Shown here piece after piece: positions 42,972-56,934 of a DNA stretch of 64,000 nt; position 1 is the stretch's first letter; each line of letters opens with the position of its first letter. The stretch covers positions 1,674,001 to 1,738,000 of the forward strand of contig NZ_CP011254.1 in NCBI RefSeq assembly GCF_001006005.1, given 5' to 3'. A program made the translations under genes and the position numbers. The notes beneath the pieces are model-generated. The model worked only from the letters and a program-made list of their open reading frames with translations. It did not search any database and was not told where the DNA came from. The stretch is from Serratia fonticola. GTDB lineage: Bacteria; Pseudomonadota; Gammaproteobacteria; Enterobacterales; Enterobacteriaceae.

Positions 42972-42993
42972 GGGGCGCCGCATGCTACGCCCA
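42972..42993. repeat. REP-like palindrome, GCATGC-centred (second copy)
   Basis: GGGGCGCCGCATGCTACGCCCA: GGGCG / CGCCC arms around a GCATGC core, an imperfect relative of 29541-29564, placed 22 bases after engB. Confidence 0.5.
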
Positions 42994-42996
42994 ATG

Positions 42997-43024
42997 AGCC
43001 GATGCTGAGACATCGGCTTTTTTA
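42997..43024 (+). terminator. Terminator of engB
   Basis: AGCCGATG-CTGAGA-CATCGGCT followed by TTTTT, 47 bases after the engB stop. Confidence 0.8.
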
Positions 43025-43213
43025 CGCCCGATATCACACCGCACGAGGCCACATTTCGTTATCTAATTACAATTTTGACTAAAAACCATCACAAAAACTT
43101 ATGGCAGATGTTGCGCTGTCAGGAGATAAATGCAGATAAATCAGCCAAGGGAACGGCGGGAGAGAGAAAGGTGAGGATAACTAAAATCGATGGTTTTGAC
43201 GTTGTTTTTACAA

Positions 43214-43321
43214 TAAAAAACGCCCCAGTCAATACTGACTGGGGCGGCTAAATATTCAGCCAAATCCGATTACGTGAAGTAAAAGGTCTGAAAGATAGAA
43301 CATCTTACCTCTGTACCCTAC
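43214..43321 (-). ncRNA. spf: Spot 42 small RNA
   Basis: 108 nt read from GTAGGGTACAGAGGTAAG to the terminator GCCCCAGTCA-GTAT-TGACTGGGGC with TTTTTT. The sequence is almost identical to E. coli Spot 42 and lies at its standard place between polA and engB. Hfq-dependent antisense regulator of galK and many catabolic and transport mRNAs; transcription is repressed by CRP-cAMP in E. coli. A TAGAGT -10 and TTGCAG -35 can be read upstream (43329-43355). Confidence 0.97.
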
Positions 43322-43504
43322 GCCTGTAACTCTACATCATTTTTTCACGCTGCAAAAGAATTTTTTGTAGTTTACTTACACGATCCGGGCACTAACAACG
43401 CCAATTTAGTCGAAACAATCGCCGAAGGATGTTGCTCAGTTACCAAAAATGCTTAGGTTTTCGCCAGTTAGCGAAAACTAGCCATAACACATCACCCAGG
43501 GTAA

Positions 43505-46300
43505 TCAGTGAGCCTCATCCCAGTTTTTACCTACGCCGATATCCACCCGCAGCGGAACAGCCAACTGCATGCTGTTTTCCATCAACTCATGAATGCGCAG
43601 GCTGGCCTCTTCGATGGCCGACTCGTGGATTTCAAACACCAGTTCATCGTGTACCTGCATGATCATGCGCACCAGAGGCTTCTCAGGCCCTTGCAGCCAG
43701 GCATCCACCTCAATCATCGCACGTTTGATGATATCCGCAGCAGTGCCCTGCATAGGGGCGTTAATCGCCGCTCTCTCGGCCGCCTTGCGACGCATACCGT
43801 TACTGGAGCGAACGTCCGGCAGATACAACCGGCGGCCATCCAGCGTGCTGACGTAGCCCTGCTCGGCAGCCTGCTGACGGGTGCGTTCCATATACTCCAA
43901 CACGCCAGGGTAGCGCTCGAAGTACAGATCCATATAACGCTGCGCTTCGCCGCGCGGGATCCCCAACTGGCGAGCCAAACCGAATGCGCTCATGCCATAG
44001 ATCAGGCCAAAGTTAATCGCCTTGGCACTGCGACGCTGTTCGTTGGTGACCTTCTCCAACGCCAGACCAAAGACTTCTGCCGCCGTTGCCCGGTGTATGT
44101 CCTTACCTTCAGCAAACGCCTTGAGCAAGCCTTCGTCCTGCGATAAATGGGCCATGATGCGCAGTTCAATCTGCGAATAGTCCGCAGCGACAATACGGTA
44201 GCCCTCAGGCGCAATAAATGCCTGACGGATACGGCGCCCTTCATCGTTACGTACCGGGATGTTTTGCAGGTTTGGATCGCTGGATGACAGGCGACCAGTG
44301 GCGGTGACCGCCTGGTGATAAGAAGTATGCACCCGCCCGCTTACCGGGTTGATCATCAACGGCAGTTTGTCGGTATAGGTGGTTTTCAGCTTCGCCAGGC
44401 CACGGTATTCCAGGATCACTTTCGGCAACGGATAATCCAGCGCCAACTCGGCCAGCACTTCCTCATTGGTTGAAGGAGCACCGCCAGGGGTCTTTTTCAG
44501 CACCGGCAGCTTTTGCTTTTCATACAAAATGGCCTGCAATTGCTTGGTCGAGGCCAGATTAAACGGCTCTTCTGCCAGTTCATGGGCCTGCACTTCAAGC
44601 TCGCCAAGGCGCTTGGTCAACTCAATGGAGTGAGCAGCGAGGATGTTAGGATCGATCAGCACCCCGGTGCGTTCGATATGGGAAAGCACCGGTAACAGCG
44701 GCATTTCAATCTCATTGAATACCGTCAGCAGGCCTTCACTCTCTTTCAACTGCGGCCACATCGCCAAATGCAGCTGTAGCGTAACGTCGGCATCTTCTGC
44801 CGCATAAGGGCCCGCCTCTTCAAGAGCGATCTGGTTGAAGGTTAACTGTTTTTTGCCTTTGCCCGCGATCTCTTCGAAGGTAATGGTTTTATGGCCCAGG
44901 TAGCGATCGGCCAGGCTATCCATATCGTGACGGCCACTGACGCTGTCGAGCACGTAGGACTCCAGCATGGTGTCGTAGGCGATACCGCGTAGATCGATGT
45001 CATAGCGCGCCAGCAGGCTCTTATCAAACTTCAGGTTCTGCCCCACCTTCAACGCCTTCTCGTCTTCCAGCAGCGGCTTCAGGGTGGCCAGCACGTGGTT
45101 ACGATCCAGCTGTGGGGGAGCATCCAGATAATCGTGTGCAACCGGCAGATACGCCGCCACGCCTGGCTCAATGGCGAAGGACAGGCCGATCAGGTTGGCC
45201 GTCAGGGTATCCAGGCCGTCAGTTTCGGTATCGAAGGCGAAAACTTCGGCCTGTTTCAGGCGCTGCATCCAATCGGCGAAGGTTTCCTCATCCAGAATGG
45301 TGACATAGCCTTCCTGCGACAGGGTAGGCTCTGCAGCAGCTCTTGGTGCTTCTGCCGTTGCGGCTGGCTTGGCCGCCGCGCTGGCCTTACGGCCTGACCC
45401 TTTGTTTTCTAACCAGGTCCCCGCTTCAACATCGGCCATCCAGCGTTTGAACTCGTAGCGCTTAAACAGTGACTGCAGTTGATCGACATCCGGTGGGGTC
45501 ACTTCCAGCTCACTGCATTTCAGATCCAGTTCAACATCGGTTTTGATCGTCGCCAGTTTGTAAGAGAGGTAGGCCACCTCTTTATTCTGCTCCAGCTTGG
45601 CCGCCATGGTCTTGGCACCGCGGAAACTTAGCGTGGCAATGCTATCCAGATTGGCATAGAGCTGATCCAGGCCCCCTAACCCTTGCAACAGCGCCTGGGC
45701 CGTTTTCTCACCCACCCCAGGTACGCCAGGGATGTTATCTGAGGAATCCCCCATCAGCGCCAGGAAATCGATGATCAGTTCAGGAGGGATGCCGTATTTA
45801 TCACAGACCTCCTGCGGGCCGAGAATGGTGTTGTTCATGGTATTGATCAGGGTGACATTCGGCGTCACCAACTGAGCCATGTCTTTGTCGCCGGTGCTGA
45901 TCAAAACGGCATGACCCGCTTTTTCTGCCTCTAGCGCCAGGGTGCCGATCACGTCATCAGCCTCTACGCCGGGTGTAACCAGCAGCGGTAAGCCCATGGC
46001 TTTAACCATCTGATGCAGCGGTTCGATCTGCGCTCGCAAATCGTCCGGCATCGGTGGCCGATGTGATTTATATTCGGCAAACAGCTCGTCACGGAAGGTC
46101 TTCCCTTTGGCATCAAACACCACCGCCACATGGCTGGGAGTATACTGCAGCAGCAGGCTGCGCAGCATGTTCAGCACACCGTACATCGCTCCCGTCGGCT
46201 CACCGACCGAGTTTGTCAGCGGTGGGAAGGCATGGTAGGCGCGGTAAAGGTAAGAGGAACCATCCACCAGGATTAATGGGTTTTCTGCAATCTGGGCCAT
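43505..46300 (-). CDS. polA: DNA polymerase I
   Basis: 931 residues from the ATG at 46300 ([20 protein letters not shown]); the frame stays open about 125 codons further upstream but the homologous start and length (E. coli 928) fix this one. Gap-filling and Okazaki-fragment polymerase. 5'-3' nuclease domain about 1-320 ([18 protein letters not shown]), 3'-5' proofreading domain about 325-520 with FDTETDGLD and the final YAAEDADVT, so proofreading residues are intact, and polymerase domain with motif [15 protein letters not shown], motif [15 protein letters not shown], motif [11 protein letters not shown]. An Ala/Lys-rich linker (about 300-330) carries a small expansion. Confidence 0.98.
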   Translation of the reverse strand: MAQIAENPLILVDGSSYLYRAYHAFPPLTNSVGEPTGAMYGVLNMLRSLLLQYTPSHVAVVFDAKGKTFRDELFAEYKSHRPPMPDDLRAQIEPLHQMVKAMGLPLLVTPGVEADDVIGTLALEAEKAGHAVLISTGDKDMAQLVTPNVTLINTMNNTILGPQEVCDKYGIPPELIIDFLALMGDSSDNIPGVPGVGEKTAQALLQGLGGLDQLYANLDSIATLSFRGAKTMAAKLEQNKEVAYLSYKLATIKTDVELDLKCSELEVTPPDVDQLQSLFKRYEFKRWMADVEAGTWLENKGSGRKASAAAKPAATAEAPRAAAEPTLSQEGYVTILDEETFADWMQRLKQAEVFAFDTETDGLDTLTANLIGLSFAIEPGVAAYLPVAHDYLDAPPQLDRNHVLATLKPLLEDEKALKVGQNLKFDKSLLARYDIDLRGIAYDTMLESYVLDSVSGRHDMDSLADRYLGHKTITFEEIAGKGKKQLTFNQIALEEAGPYAAEDADVTLQLHLAMWPQLKESEGLLTVFNEIEMPLLPVLSHIERTGVLIDPNILAAHSIELTKRLGELEVQAHELAEEPFNLASTKQLQAILYEKQKLPVLKKTPGGAPSTNEEVLAELALDYPLPKVILEYRGLAKLKTTYTDKLPLMINPVSGRVHTSYHQAVTATGRLSSSDPNLQNIPVRNDEGRRIRQAFIAPEGYRIVAADYSQIELRIMAHLSQDEGLLKAFAEGKDIHRATAAEVFGLALEKVTNEQRRSAKAINFGLIYGMSAFGLARQLGIPRGEAQRYMDLYFERYPGVLEYMERTRQQAAEQGYVSTLDGRRLYLPDVRSSNGMRRKAAERAAINAPMQGTAADIIKRAMIEVDAWLQGPEKPLVRMIMQVHDELVFEIHESAIEEASLRIHELMENSMQLAVPLRVDIGVGKNWDEAH

Positions 46301-46424
46301 AACGTTTCTTTTTCGTGAAAAGGACTGGGGTAAGCATGCCATAGCTAGCCGCTGGTGACGAACCTTAGCGTGCAATATGGCCAAATTAGATGAGATCCTG
46401 TGAAGCGATCCGCAAGATCCTGCC

Positions 46425-46433
46425 TGTGGATAA
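46425..46433 (-). promoter_or_regulatory. DnaA box upstream of polA
   Basis: TGTGGATAA (TTATCCACA on the minus strand) is a perfect consensus DnaA box, 125 bases before polA. A one-mismatch box TGTGCATAG lies 4 bases on (46438-46446). In E. coli DnaA has been reported to stimulate polA expression. Confidence 0.6.
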
Positions 46434-46565
46434 CTTTGTGCATAGTTTAGCAACTGAATTATAACGAAGATAATATCGTTATAATGGGAAATAAAATTCC
46501 TAGATAAATCACACTGTTGAAAGAGGGAGTGGGCGATTTTACTATTTATCGTGTTTTCGGTAATT

Positions 46566-46574
46566 TGTGGATAT
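46566..46574 (-). promoter_or_regulatory. Near-consensus DnaA box in polA-yihG gap
   Basis: TGTGGATAT (ATATCCACA) differs from the consensus at one position. Together with the boxes at 46425-46446 it forms a loose group in the 472-base gap, which otherwise has no gene and is AT-rich. Confidence 0.4.
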
Positions 46575-46772
46575 AACTGGGGCCGGAGTTTAATCGCACG
46601 TTTAATCAATTTAGGCACCTCAATGACCATAGCACAAGATTGAAAATCTGCACGCCAACGGCAAACAACTGGCAATTTCTACCCGGTTAAGATCGCTTAC
46701 TTTTAGCCGCATATTCTTGGCCGGGATTCTGTTAAAATATTTTTTTGTTGGTACGTACTGACGTATCTAACT

Positions 46773-47690
46773 ATGTTTCCTTCAACCGTCAGCACTAAAC
46801 CCATGCCAAAGTTGCTAGCCCCTGTTATTTTTATCTTTTCTGCGCTGCTTGCCATTGGCGTAACGATGCTGTGCTCCATTCCCATTGTTTTGGCCGGTAT
46901 CATTAAGCTTTTGATCCCCATACCCGCGGTTTGGCGATACATTTCAGCCTTTGCTGACCTGATGATGTGGTGCTGGTGCCAATGCCTGGCGGTATTGTTA
47001 CGAATTAACCCCCGCTTGCAATGGGATATTCAAGGGCTGCACGGGCTGGAGAAAAAGAATTGGTATTTGCTGATCAGCAACCATGAAAGTTGGTCGGACA
47101 TTGTGGTGCTGTGTGTGTTATTCCGTCACCATATACCTATGAATAAGTACTTCCTGAAACAGCAACTGGCCTGGATCCCCTTCGTCGGCCTTGCCTGCTG
47201 GGCGCTGGATATGCCCTTTATGAAGCGCTACTCGCGGGCCTACCTGCACAGACATCCGGAGAAAAGCGGGCAGGATATCGAAACCACACGGCGTTCCTGC
47301 GAGAAGTTTCGCCTGCGCCCGACCACCATCGTCAATTTCGTTGAGGGCTCTCGTTTCACCGAGGCCAAGAAAATTAAAAGCCGCTCACCCTATCGCAATT
47401 TGCTCGCCCCCAAAGCTGCCGGGATCGCCTTTACGCTTAGCGCGCTTGGTCAGCAATTTGATAAGATCCTGAATGTCACCTTATGCTATCCGGATAACCG
47501 TGAACATCCCTTTAGGGATATGTTGTGTGGCCGTTTGCAAAGGGTTGTCGTCAGGATTGAATGCCTGCCGATTGATGGATCGCTGCATGGGGATTACTTC
47601 AATGACAAACTGTTTAAACGTAAATTCCAGATTTGGCTGAATACGTTGTGGCAGGAAAAAGATGGTTTGCTTGACAGGCTCAAGCGTTAA
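46773..47690 (+). CDS. yihG: Inner-membrane acyltransferase YihG
   Basis: 305 residues from the first ATG; the ATG at 46803 ([10 protein letters not shown]) is an alternative, and neither has a clear ribosome-binding site. PlsC-family 1-acyl-glycerol-3-phosphate acyltransferase relative. An N-terminal hydrophobic region (about 12-50) is followed by motif I NHESWSD (H-x4-D), the [13 protein letters not shown] and [13 protein letters not shown] stretch, and FVEGSRF (motif III). E. coli YihG is a lysophosphatidic acid acyltransferase homologue affecting phospholipid composition. Confidence 0.93.
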   Translation: MFPSTVSTKPMPKLLAPVIFIFSALLAIGVTMLCSIPIVLAGIIKLLIPIPAVWRYISAFADLMMWCWCQCLAVLLRINPRLQWDIQGLHGLEKKNWYLLISNHESWSDIVVLCVLFRHHIPMNKYFLKQQLAWIPFVGLACWALDMPFMKRYSRAYLHRHPEKSGQDIETTRRSCEKFRLRPTTIVNFVEGSRFTEAKKIKSRSPYRNLLAPKAAGIAFTLSALGQQFDKILNVTLCYPDNREHPFRDMLCGRLQRVVVRIECLPIDGSLHGDYFNDKLFKRKFQIWLNTLWQEKDGLLDRLKR

Positions 47691-47694
47691 TAAG

Positions 47695-47722
47695 TTAAAA
47701 AAAACGCCGGGTTAACCGGCGT
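47695..47722 (-). terminator. Terminator between dsbA and yihG
   Basis: AACGCCGG-GTTAA-CCGGCGTT, bordered by a run of A residues, giving TTTTTT on the minus strand after dsbA. The convergent yihG may use the same hairpin with the short GATTTCTT tail. Confidence 0.8.
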
Positions 47723-47739
47723 TGATTTCTTGCTACGGG

Positions 47740-48363
47740 TTACTTTTGTTCGGTCAGGAACTTAACGACATCAGCAAATTGCTTGACGTAAACGTCCATG
47801 CTGCTGGTATCCAGGCCATCATTTTTCACCATGTATTTGCCGTTAACAAATACCGCTGGCACACCACGCAGTTGCAAATCTTCTGCTGCTTTCTCTTGCT
47901 GAGCCACCAGAGATTTCACCACGAAGCTGTTTAAAGCCGCGTCATAGTCTTCACCTGCTACGCCAGCATTGACGAATACCTTGCGGATATCGTCAGGCGT
48001 TTGCACGGTTTGAGTTTTCTGAATCGCTTCAAACATTGGCTGAGTAATTTTGTCTTCTACACCCAGAGCCATGGCAACTGCCCAAGCTTGAGTTAATTGC
48101 TTACCCAATGGCCCCAGGAATTCCACATGGTACTTGGTCATCTTGGTGCCTTCAGGCAGCGCTTTTTTTACCGCATCAGAGATATGGTAAGTCTCTTCAA
48201 ACTGGTAGCAGTGCGGGCAGTAGAAAGAGAAGAATTCCAGCACCTGTGGTTCGCCAGTTACCGGCTTATCCAAAGTGATGTATTGCGTACCGTCACTGAA
48301 TTGCGCAGCGGAGGCACTGAATGCCATCACCATACCAACGAGTGCCAACCAAATTTTTTTCAT
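47740..48363 (-). CDS. dsbA: Periplasmic disulfide oxidoreductase DsbA
   Basis: 207 residues. Sec signal peptide of about 19 residues ([19 protein letters not shown]), thioredoxin fold with the active site C49-P-H-C52 and the cis-proline loop [10 protein letters not shown] near residue 168. Introduces disulfides into exported proteins and is reoxidised by DsbB. Follows srkA by 29 bases, the conserved srkA-dsbA pair. Confidence 0.97.
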   Translation of the reverse strand: MKKIWLALVGMVMAFSASAAQFSDGTQYITLDKPVTGEPQVLEFFSFYCPHCYQFEETYHISDAVKKALPEGTKMTKYHVEFLGPLGKQLTQAWAVAMALGVEDKITQPMFEAIQKTQTVQTPDDIRKVFVNAGVAGEDYDAALNSFVVKSLVAQQEKAAEDLQLRGVPAVFVNGKYMVKNDGLDTSSMDVYVKQFADVVKFLTEQK

Positions 48364-48392
48364 AACACTAAACTCTCCATTATGTTAACGCT

Positions 48393-49379
48393 TCAATACA
48401 TTGGCATGAGCTGCAGAGGAGGTTCCTGCAACAGCTTAACCTGTTCAGTAAATGCCGCAGTCTGAGATAACCAGAAATCAGACTCCGCCATCCACGGGAA
48501 ACTTTTTGGAAACGCGGGATCCTGCCAACGGCGTGCTACCCATGCCAGGTAATACACCATGCGCATGGCCCGCAAGGGTTCGATCAACGCCAGCTCGCGC
48601 TGATCAAATTCGGCAAATTCGCCATAGGCCTCCAGCAGGATATCCAGCTGCATCAGCCGATCGCGACGTTCGCCATGTAACAACATCCACAAATCCTGTA
48701 TTGCTGGCCCGTTGCGTGCATCGTCAAGATCGACGAACAGCGGACCATCACGCCACAAGATATTGCCTGGGTGGCAGTCGCCATGCAAACGCAGCGGTTG
48801 CCAATCCAGCTGCCAGTGCGGTTTGATAGCGTCAATCAGCGTATCCGTAGCCCGCAGGAAAATCTCGCGCTGGGCCTTGGGGACTAAATCACAGCTGGCC
48901 AGAACCTGCCGTGGCTCCGTGAGATACTCTTCAATGCCAATGGTCGGCCGCTCGGTAAACAGGCTTTCGCTACCCACCTGGTGGATACGGCCAAGAAAAC
49001 GCCCGACCCACTCCAGCTGTTCCAGATTATCGATCTCATACTGGCGGCCACCGACGCTCGGAAATACGGTAAAGAAAAAGCCTGCATGGGTGTGCAGCGT
49101 ATTTCCCTGTAATACCAGTGGCGCGACCGCCGGGATTTCGTTGTGCGATAAATCCAGCGCGAACCGATGCTCTTCACCGATTTGCTCTGCACTCCAGCGT
49201 TCTGGGCGATAAAATTTCACCACGTAACGCTGACGATCTTCATCCATAAACTGGTAAACGCGGTTTTCATAGCTGTTGAGCGCCGTCAGCCCAGAATCAA
49301 CACGCAAACCTATCCCTTCCAGCGCATCCATAATCAGATCGGGAGAAAGGGTTTCAAAATTAAATGCAGAGTTGTTCAT
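48393..49379 (-). CDS. srkA: Stress response kinase A (YihE/RdoA)
   Basis: 328 residues. Aminoglycoside-phosphotransferase/choline-kinase-like Ser/Thr protein kinase that in E. coli counters programmed death after stress. Catalytic loop LHGDCHPGNILW near residue 197 and metal-binding FVDLDDARNGP are intact. Upstream of dsbA, presumably co-transcribed; no clear CpxR box is visible in the short gap to yihD. Confidence 0.95.
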   Translation of the reverse strand: MNNSAFNFETLSPDLIMDALEGIGLRVDSGLTALNSYENRVYQFMDEDRQRYVVKFYRPERWSAEQIGEEHRFALDLSHNEIPAVAPLVLQGNTLHTHAGFFFTVFPSVGGRQYEIDNLEQLEWVGRFLGRIHQVGSESLFTERPTIGIEEYLTEPRQVLASCDLVPKAQREIFLRATDTLIDAIKPHWQLDWQPLRLHGDCHPGNILWRDGPLFVDLDDARNGPAIQDLWMLLHGERRDRLMQLDILLEAYGEFAEFDQRELALIEPLRAMRMVYYLAWVARRWQDPAFPKSFPWMAESDFWLSQTAAFTEQVKLLQEPPLQLMPMY

Positions 49380-49472
49380 AACAACCGTTCAGTTCGCCAG
49401 ATGACAACAGCGTGCCAAGAATAAGAATGAGTAGCACTAATCACCGCCACTGATGACCGCACCGTATGAATG

Positions 49473-49742
49473 CTAATCTTTTATCACGCCACGGGCACGC
49501 AGCAGCGCCGTTTTAAAATCGTCTTCGTAGTCTTTCTTCAAGCCTGGGATCTGTTCTGTGCCCGCACTGCCGCGCATTTTCAGGTGATAGATCAAGATGT
49601 CATCGCTCAGATCGCCTAACTCACCCTGAAAACCCGCTTCCTGCGCCAGCTTTTGCAGAAACTGAATCAGGTTGAGATCGGGATCCTGCTGCCAGGCCGG
49701 CTGCAAAAGCTCAATCAGTTCGTTTACGCGATGCGTTTTCAT
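49473..49742 (-). CDS. yihD: YihD family protein
   Basis: 89 residues, same size and place as E. coli YihD. Small soluble protein ([20 protein letters not shown]) of unknown function, with no cysteines and helical character. It is first in the yihD-srkA-dsbA direction and divergent from mobA. Confidence 0.92.
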   Translation of the reverse strand: MKTHRVNELIELLQPAWQQDPDLNLIQFLQKLAQEAGFQGELGDLSDDILIYHLKMRGSAGTEQIPGLKKDYEDDFKTALLRARGVIKD

Positions 49743-49884
49743 ATCAAAATATCATCCAGTGAAGTGATAAACCCACAAAGTATCAGGCTTGACTACGTAG
49801 TGAAAGAACCAGCGTGTCAATAAAGGTAAATCATGATGTCTGAGCAGGTTTAGCGCTACAATCAGGACATTGGAGAGGGGTTGG

Positions 49885-50484
49885 ATGATGACTATGCATG
49901 CAAATATAACCGGCGTTATTCTGGCCGGTGGGCGCTCTACCCGCATGGGAGGGAAAGATAAAGGATTGGTGCAAGTGGGGGATAAAACCCTGTACCAGCA
50001 CGTACTGGGCCGATTAACACCGCAAGTGAGCCAGGTGATCATCAGTGCCAATCGCAATCAGCAATGTTATCAGCAAAGCGGTTTAGAGGTCGTCGGCGAT
50101 CTGACCGCAGATTACCCCGGCCCTTTAGCCGGCATATTGGCAGGCCTCACTTATGCCCGCACACCATGGATTGTCTGCGCACCCTGCGACGTACCCGACT
50201 TCCCTCTCAACCTGGTAGAACAGCTTTGGCTGCATAAGGGCAATGCCTTGGCCTCCTATGCCAGCGACGGTGAGCGTGAACATCCTACCTTCGCTTTACT
50301 GCATACCAGTCTGGCAGAGGAACTCACCCGTTATCTAGCCCGGGGGGAACGCAAATTGATGCTGTTCATGGCGGCTGTCGGTGCACAACAGGTGGTGTTC
50401 AGTGGGCAGCAAGACGCCTTCCGTAATTTGAATACCCCGGAAGATTGCCAACAGTGGCAGCAGGAAAAGGGGGGCGATCAATGA
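49885..50484 (+). CDS. mobA: Molybdenum cofactor guanylyltransferase MobA
   Basis: 199 residues from the ATG at 49885, which has GGAGAGGGG just upstream; a TTG at 49870 precedes in frame but would include this ribosome-binding site. Transfers GMP from GTP to Mo-molybdopterin to make the guanine dinucleotide cofactor. Nucleotide-binding signature LAGGRSTRMGGKDKGL near residue 13, then DYPGPLAG and the Mg-binding CAPCDVPDFP. Confidence 0.96.
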   Translation: MMTMHANITGVILAGGRSTRMGGKDKGLVQVGDKTLYQHVLGRLTPQVSQVIISANRNQQCYQQSGLEVVGDLTADYPGPLAGILAGLTYARTPWIVCAPCDVPDFPLNLVEQLWLHKGNALASYASDGEREHPTFALLHTSLAEELTRYLARGERKLMLFMAAVGAQQVVFSGQQDAFRNLNTPEDCQQWQQEKGGDQ

Positions 50485-51002
50485 CGGAGTTATTGCCACC
50501 CTTGCTGGCTATCGCCGCCTATAGCGGCACAGGTAAAACCACGCTGCTTAAGCAATTGATCCCGCTATTAAAACAGCAGCAGGTGCGCGTTGGCCTGATC
50601 AAGCATACCCATCATGATATGGATGTAGATACGCCGGGTAAGGACAGCTATGAACTGCGCAAAGCCGGTGCAGACCAGACGCTGGTTGCCAGCGATCGGC
50701 GCTGGGCATTAATGAGCGAAACACCGGAGCAACAGCCTTTAGATCTCCAGTATCTAGCCAGCATATTCGATCACAGTAAGGTGGATTTGATCCTGGTGGA
50801 AGGGTTCAAGCATGAGCCGATCAGCAAAATTGTTCTCTATCGCGAGGAAGTCGGTAAACCGCTTGCAGACATGTTGGATCAGCACGTTATTGCCGTGGCC
50901 AGCGATAAGAAGATAGAAGGTGTTGCGCCGTTACTGGATATCAACCAGCCTGAAACGATCGCTGGGTTTATCGTTCAGTGGCTAAAGCAGACAAAGGCAT
51001 AG
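50481..51002 (+). CDS. mobB: MobB, GTP-binding partner of MobA
   Basis: 173 residues from the ATG that overlaps the mobA stop (ATGA); an earlier in-frame start inside mobA is less likely. GTP-binding P-loop protein that assists guanine-dinucleotide cofactor synthesis. Walker A AAYSGTGKTTLLKQL near residue 12, histidine-rich LIKHTHHDMDVDTPGKDS, and LILVEGFKHEPI. Followed directly by repeat copy B. Confidence 0.96.
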   Translation: MTELLPPLLAIAAYSGTGKTTLLKQLIPLLKQQQVRVGLIKHTHHDMDVDTPGKDSYELRKAGADQTLVASDRRWALMSETPEQQPLDLQYLASIFDHSKVDLILVEGFKHEPISKIVLYREEVGKPLADMLDQHVIAVASDKKIEGVAPLLDINQPETIAGFIVQWLKQTKA

Positions 51003-51003
51003 T

Positions 51004-51205
51004 CCCCTCACCCTAACCCTCTCCCACAGGGAGAGGGAACCGATCGAGTCCGCTGGTTTCTCTGTGTAATACTTCAAATTTCTTATTACTCACCACTGTC
51101 GAATCTGCACGGGCTTATCCACGAAACCGGACAGCTCCCTCTCCCCCTACACAAGTGTTCAGGGTGTTCTCGGTGGGTACTCTGGGAGAGGGCTGGGGTG
51201 AGGGG
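51004..51205. repeat. REPIN-like composite repeat, copy B
   Basis: 202 bases with the same ends as the copy at 39000-39167 (CCCCTCACCCTAACC ... GGCTGGGGTGAGGGG). Left hairpin CCCTCTCCC-ACA-GGGAGAGGG (51017-51037). The right hairpin arms (51137-51145 and 51184-51192) enclose a 38-base loop instead of 3 bases, so about 35 bases were inserted in the loop. The core between the hairpins is unrelated to copy A. Confidence 0.7.
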
Positions 51206-51239
51206 TTTTCACTGTTATTTCCTGTTTTCTGCGCATAGC

Positions 51240-51265
51240 AAAAAGGCCATCCTTGTGGATGGCCT
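51240..51265 (-). terminator. rRNA operon terminator
   Basis: On the minus strand AGGCCATCC-ACAA-GGATGGCCT followed by TTTTTGC, 14 bases after the 5S end. Typical strong rrn T1 terminator. Confidence 0.9.
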
Positions 51266-51278
51266 CTTGGCTTAATTG

Positions 51279-51398
51279 ATGCCTGGCAGTGTCCTACTCT
51301 CGCATGGGGAGACCCCACACTACCATCGGCGCTACGGCGTTTCACTTCTGAGTTCGGCATGGGGTCAGGTGGGACCACCGCGCTATTGCCGCCAGGCA
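51279..51398 (-). rRNA. rrf: 5S ribosomal RNA
   Basis: 120 nt from TGCCTGGCGGC to CTGCCAGGCAT, with the standard conserved CCGAACTCAGAAGTGAAACG. Single 5S copy, last in the operon; no distal tRNA follows before the terminator. Confidence 0.98.
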
Positions 51399-51504
51399 AA
51401 TTCTGTTTCATTCCAACCGCTTCACTTTCGTGTCGCCATCGAAACCAATCTCGGAACTTCGCTGAAAATCTACTTCAATCTCTCTAAAACACCTTGGGTG
51501 TTGT

Positions 51505-54412
<2,908 letters not shown>

Positions 54413-54654
54413 TCACAACCCGAAGGTGTTTCTGTAAACAGAGACACTGTCGTGCTGTTTATTTGAGAGACTCTATGACAGGTTAATCCTTACCCCAATA
54501 CATCTACGGAGGGATAAGTTTCAGCTGTCATGTTTCAATTTTCAGCTTGTTCCAGATTGTTAAAGAGCAATATCTTAAACACGACTCGCAAGAGTCATCT
54601 TTAAGATAATCAGTCACGAATGACCGGTGATAATGTCTTTCACTCATTATCGGA

Positions 54655-54730
54655 TGGCGTCCCCAAGGGGATTCGAACCCCTGTTACAGCCGTGAAAGGG
54701 CAGTGTCCTAGGCCTCTAGACGATGGGGAC
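54655..54730 (-). tRNA. gltT: tRNA-Glu (anticodon UUC)
   Basis: 76 nt in the 16S-23S spacer, GTCCCCATCGTCTAGAGG at the 5' end, anticodon loop CTTTCAC, T-loop GGTTCGAATCC and encoded CCA. A boxA-like TTGCTCTTTAACA follows in the spacer before 23S. Confidence 0.98.
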
Positions 54731-54875
54731 ACGAAAATCCGATTAAATAAAACTTCTTAATCGGTTCGTATCAGCATGAGTCCAGAAGACTCATTACATC
54801 AACAGGTAGCGCTTTGCTCATTACTTTTCATCAGACAATCTGTGTGGACACTGCACTTAACTGCATATCTTTAGG

Positions 54876-56416
<1,541 letters not shown>

Positions 56417-56577
56417 AAAGCTTGATTTGCTTCAACTCGTGAAGCGATGCTCGAAAATTAACTTTCGTAATAATTCATTCGCATGAATTACTGCTTGGTC
56501 ACTCTTCAAGACTTGATATTTTTTGCTACCGAAGTAGCTGGATATCGTCTTGTGAGTGCCCACACAGATTGTCTGAT

Positions 56578-56593
56578 AAATTGTTAAAGAGCA
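56578..56593 (-). promoter_or_regulatory. rrn leader boxA antitermination site
   Basis: TGCTCTTTAACAATTT on the minus strand matches boxA of the rRNA antitermination system, about 160 bases before 16S; the same motif recurs in the 16S-23S spacer. Confidence 0.8.
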
Positions 56594-56632
56594 GTGAGTT
56601 ACGCGCTTTCGCTTGCTAACTCGAGGAGGCGT

Positions 56633-56660
56633 ATACTACGCGATTCCCCTGAAGAGTCAA
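56633..56660 (-). promoter_or_regulatory. rRNA promoter P2
   Basis: TTGACT -35 and TAGTAT -10 with 16-base spacing on the minus strand, upstream of the boxA leader, as for E. coli rrn P2 promoters. Confidence 0.8.
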
Positions 56661-56752
56661 CCTTTATTTCGGTGTTTTCACCGGGTTGGTCTTCCTGGCT
56701 GGGTGACTTGGTTCTCGTTAGAGGAGTCGTTGTTCCCGGTCAGTGGAGGCGC

Positions 56753-56810
56753 ATTATAGGGAGTTCTCAGAAGGGCGCAACCCCTAAATTAAAAAAACTT
56801 TTCAAGCGCG
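56753..56810 (-). promoter_or_regulatory. rRNA promoter P1 with UP element
   Basis: TTGCGC -35 and TATAAT -10 with 16-base spacing, the GCGCC discriminator of stringently controlled rrn P1 promoters, and an A/T-rich UP element (AAAAGTTTTTTTAATTTAG) directly upstream. ppGpp/DksA control is inferred from the discriminator. Confidence 0.85.
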
Positions 56811-56934
56811 GCTTTTTTCGGCAAAACGCTGTCTTGTTCGTCGTTTTTGCCACTTTTTCCCGAAAACAGCCGTAAAAGCTGGCGCTCCCTGGCGTAAAAT
56901 GAAAGATAACAATGCAGTTAAAGGAACCGCAGCC

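Noticed and set aside
43365..43385. CRP-like site TGTAG-N6-TACAC upstream of spf
   Set aside because: Too far from consensus to claim, although CRP control of spf is known in E. coli.
43505..46675. Longer polA frame starting at 46675
   Set aside because: The 125 extra residues are unlike any PolA; homologous start at 46300 gives the normal length.
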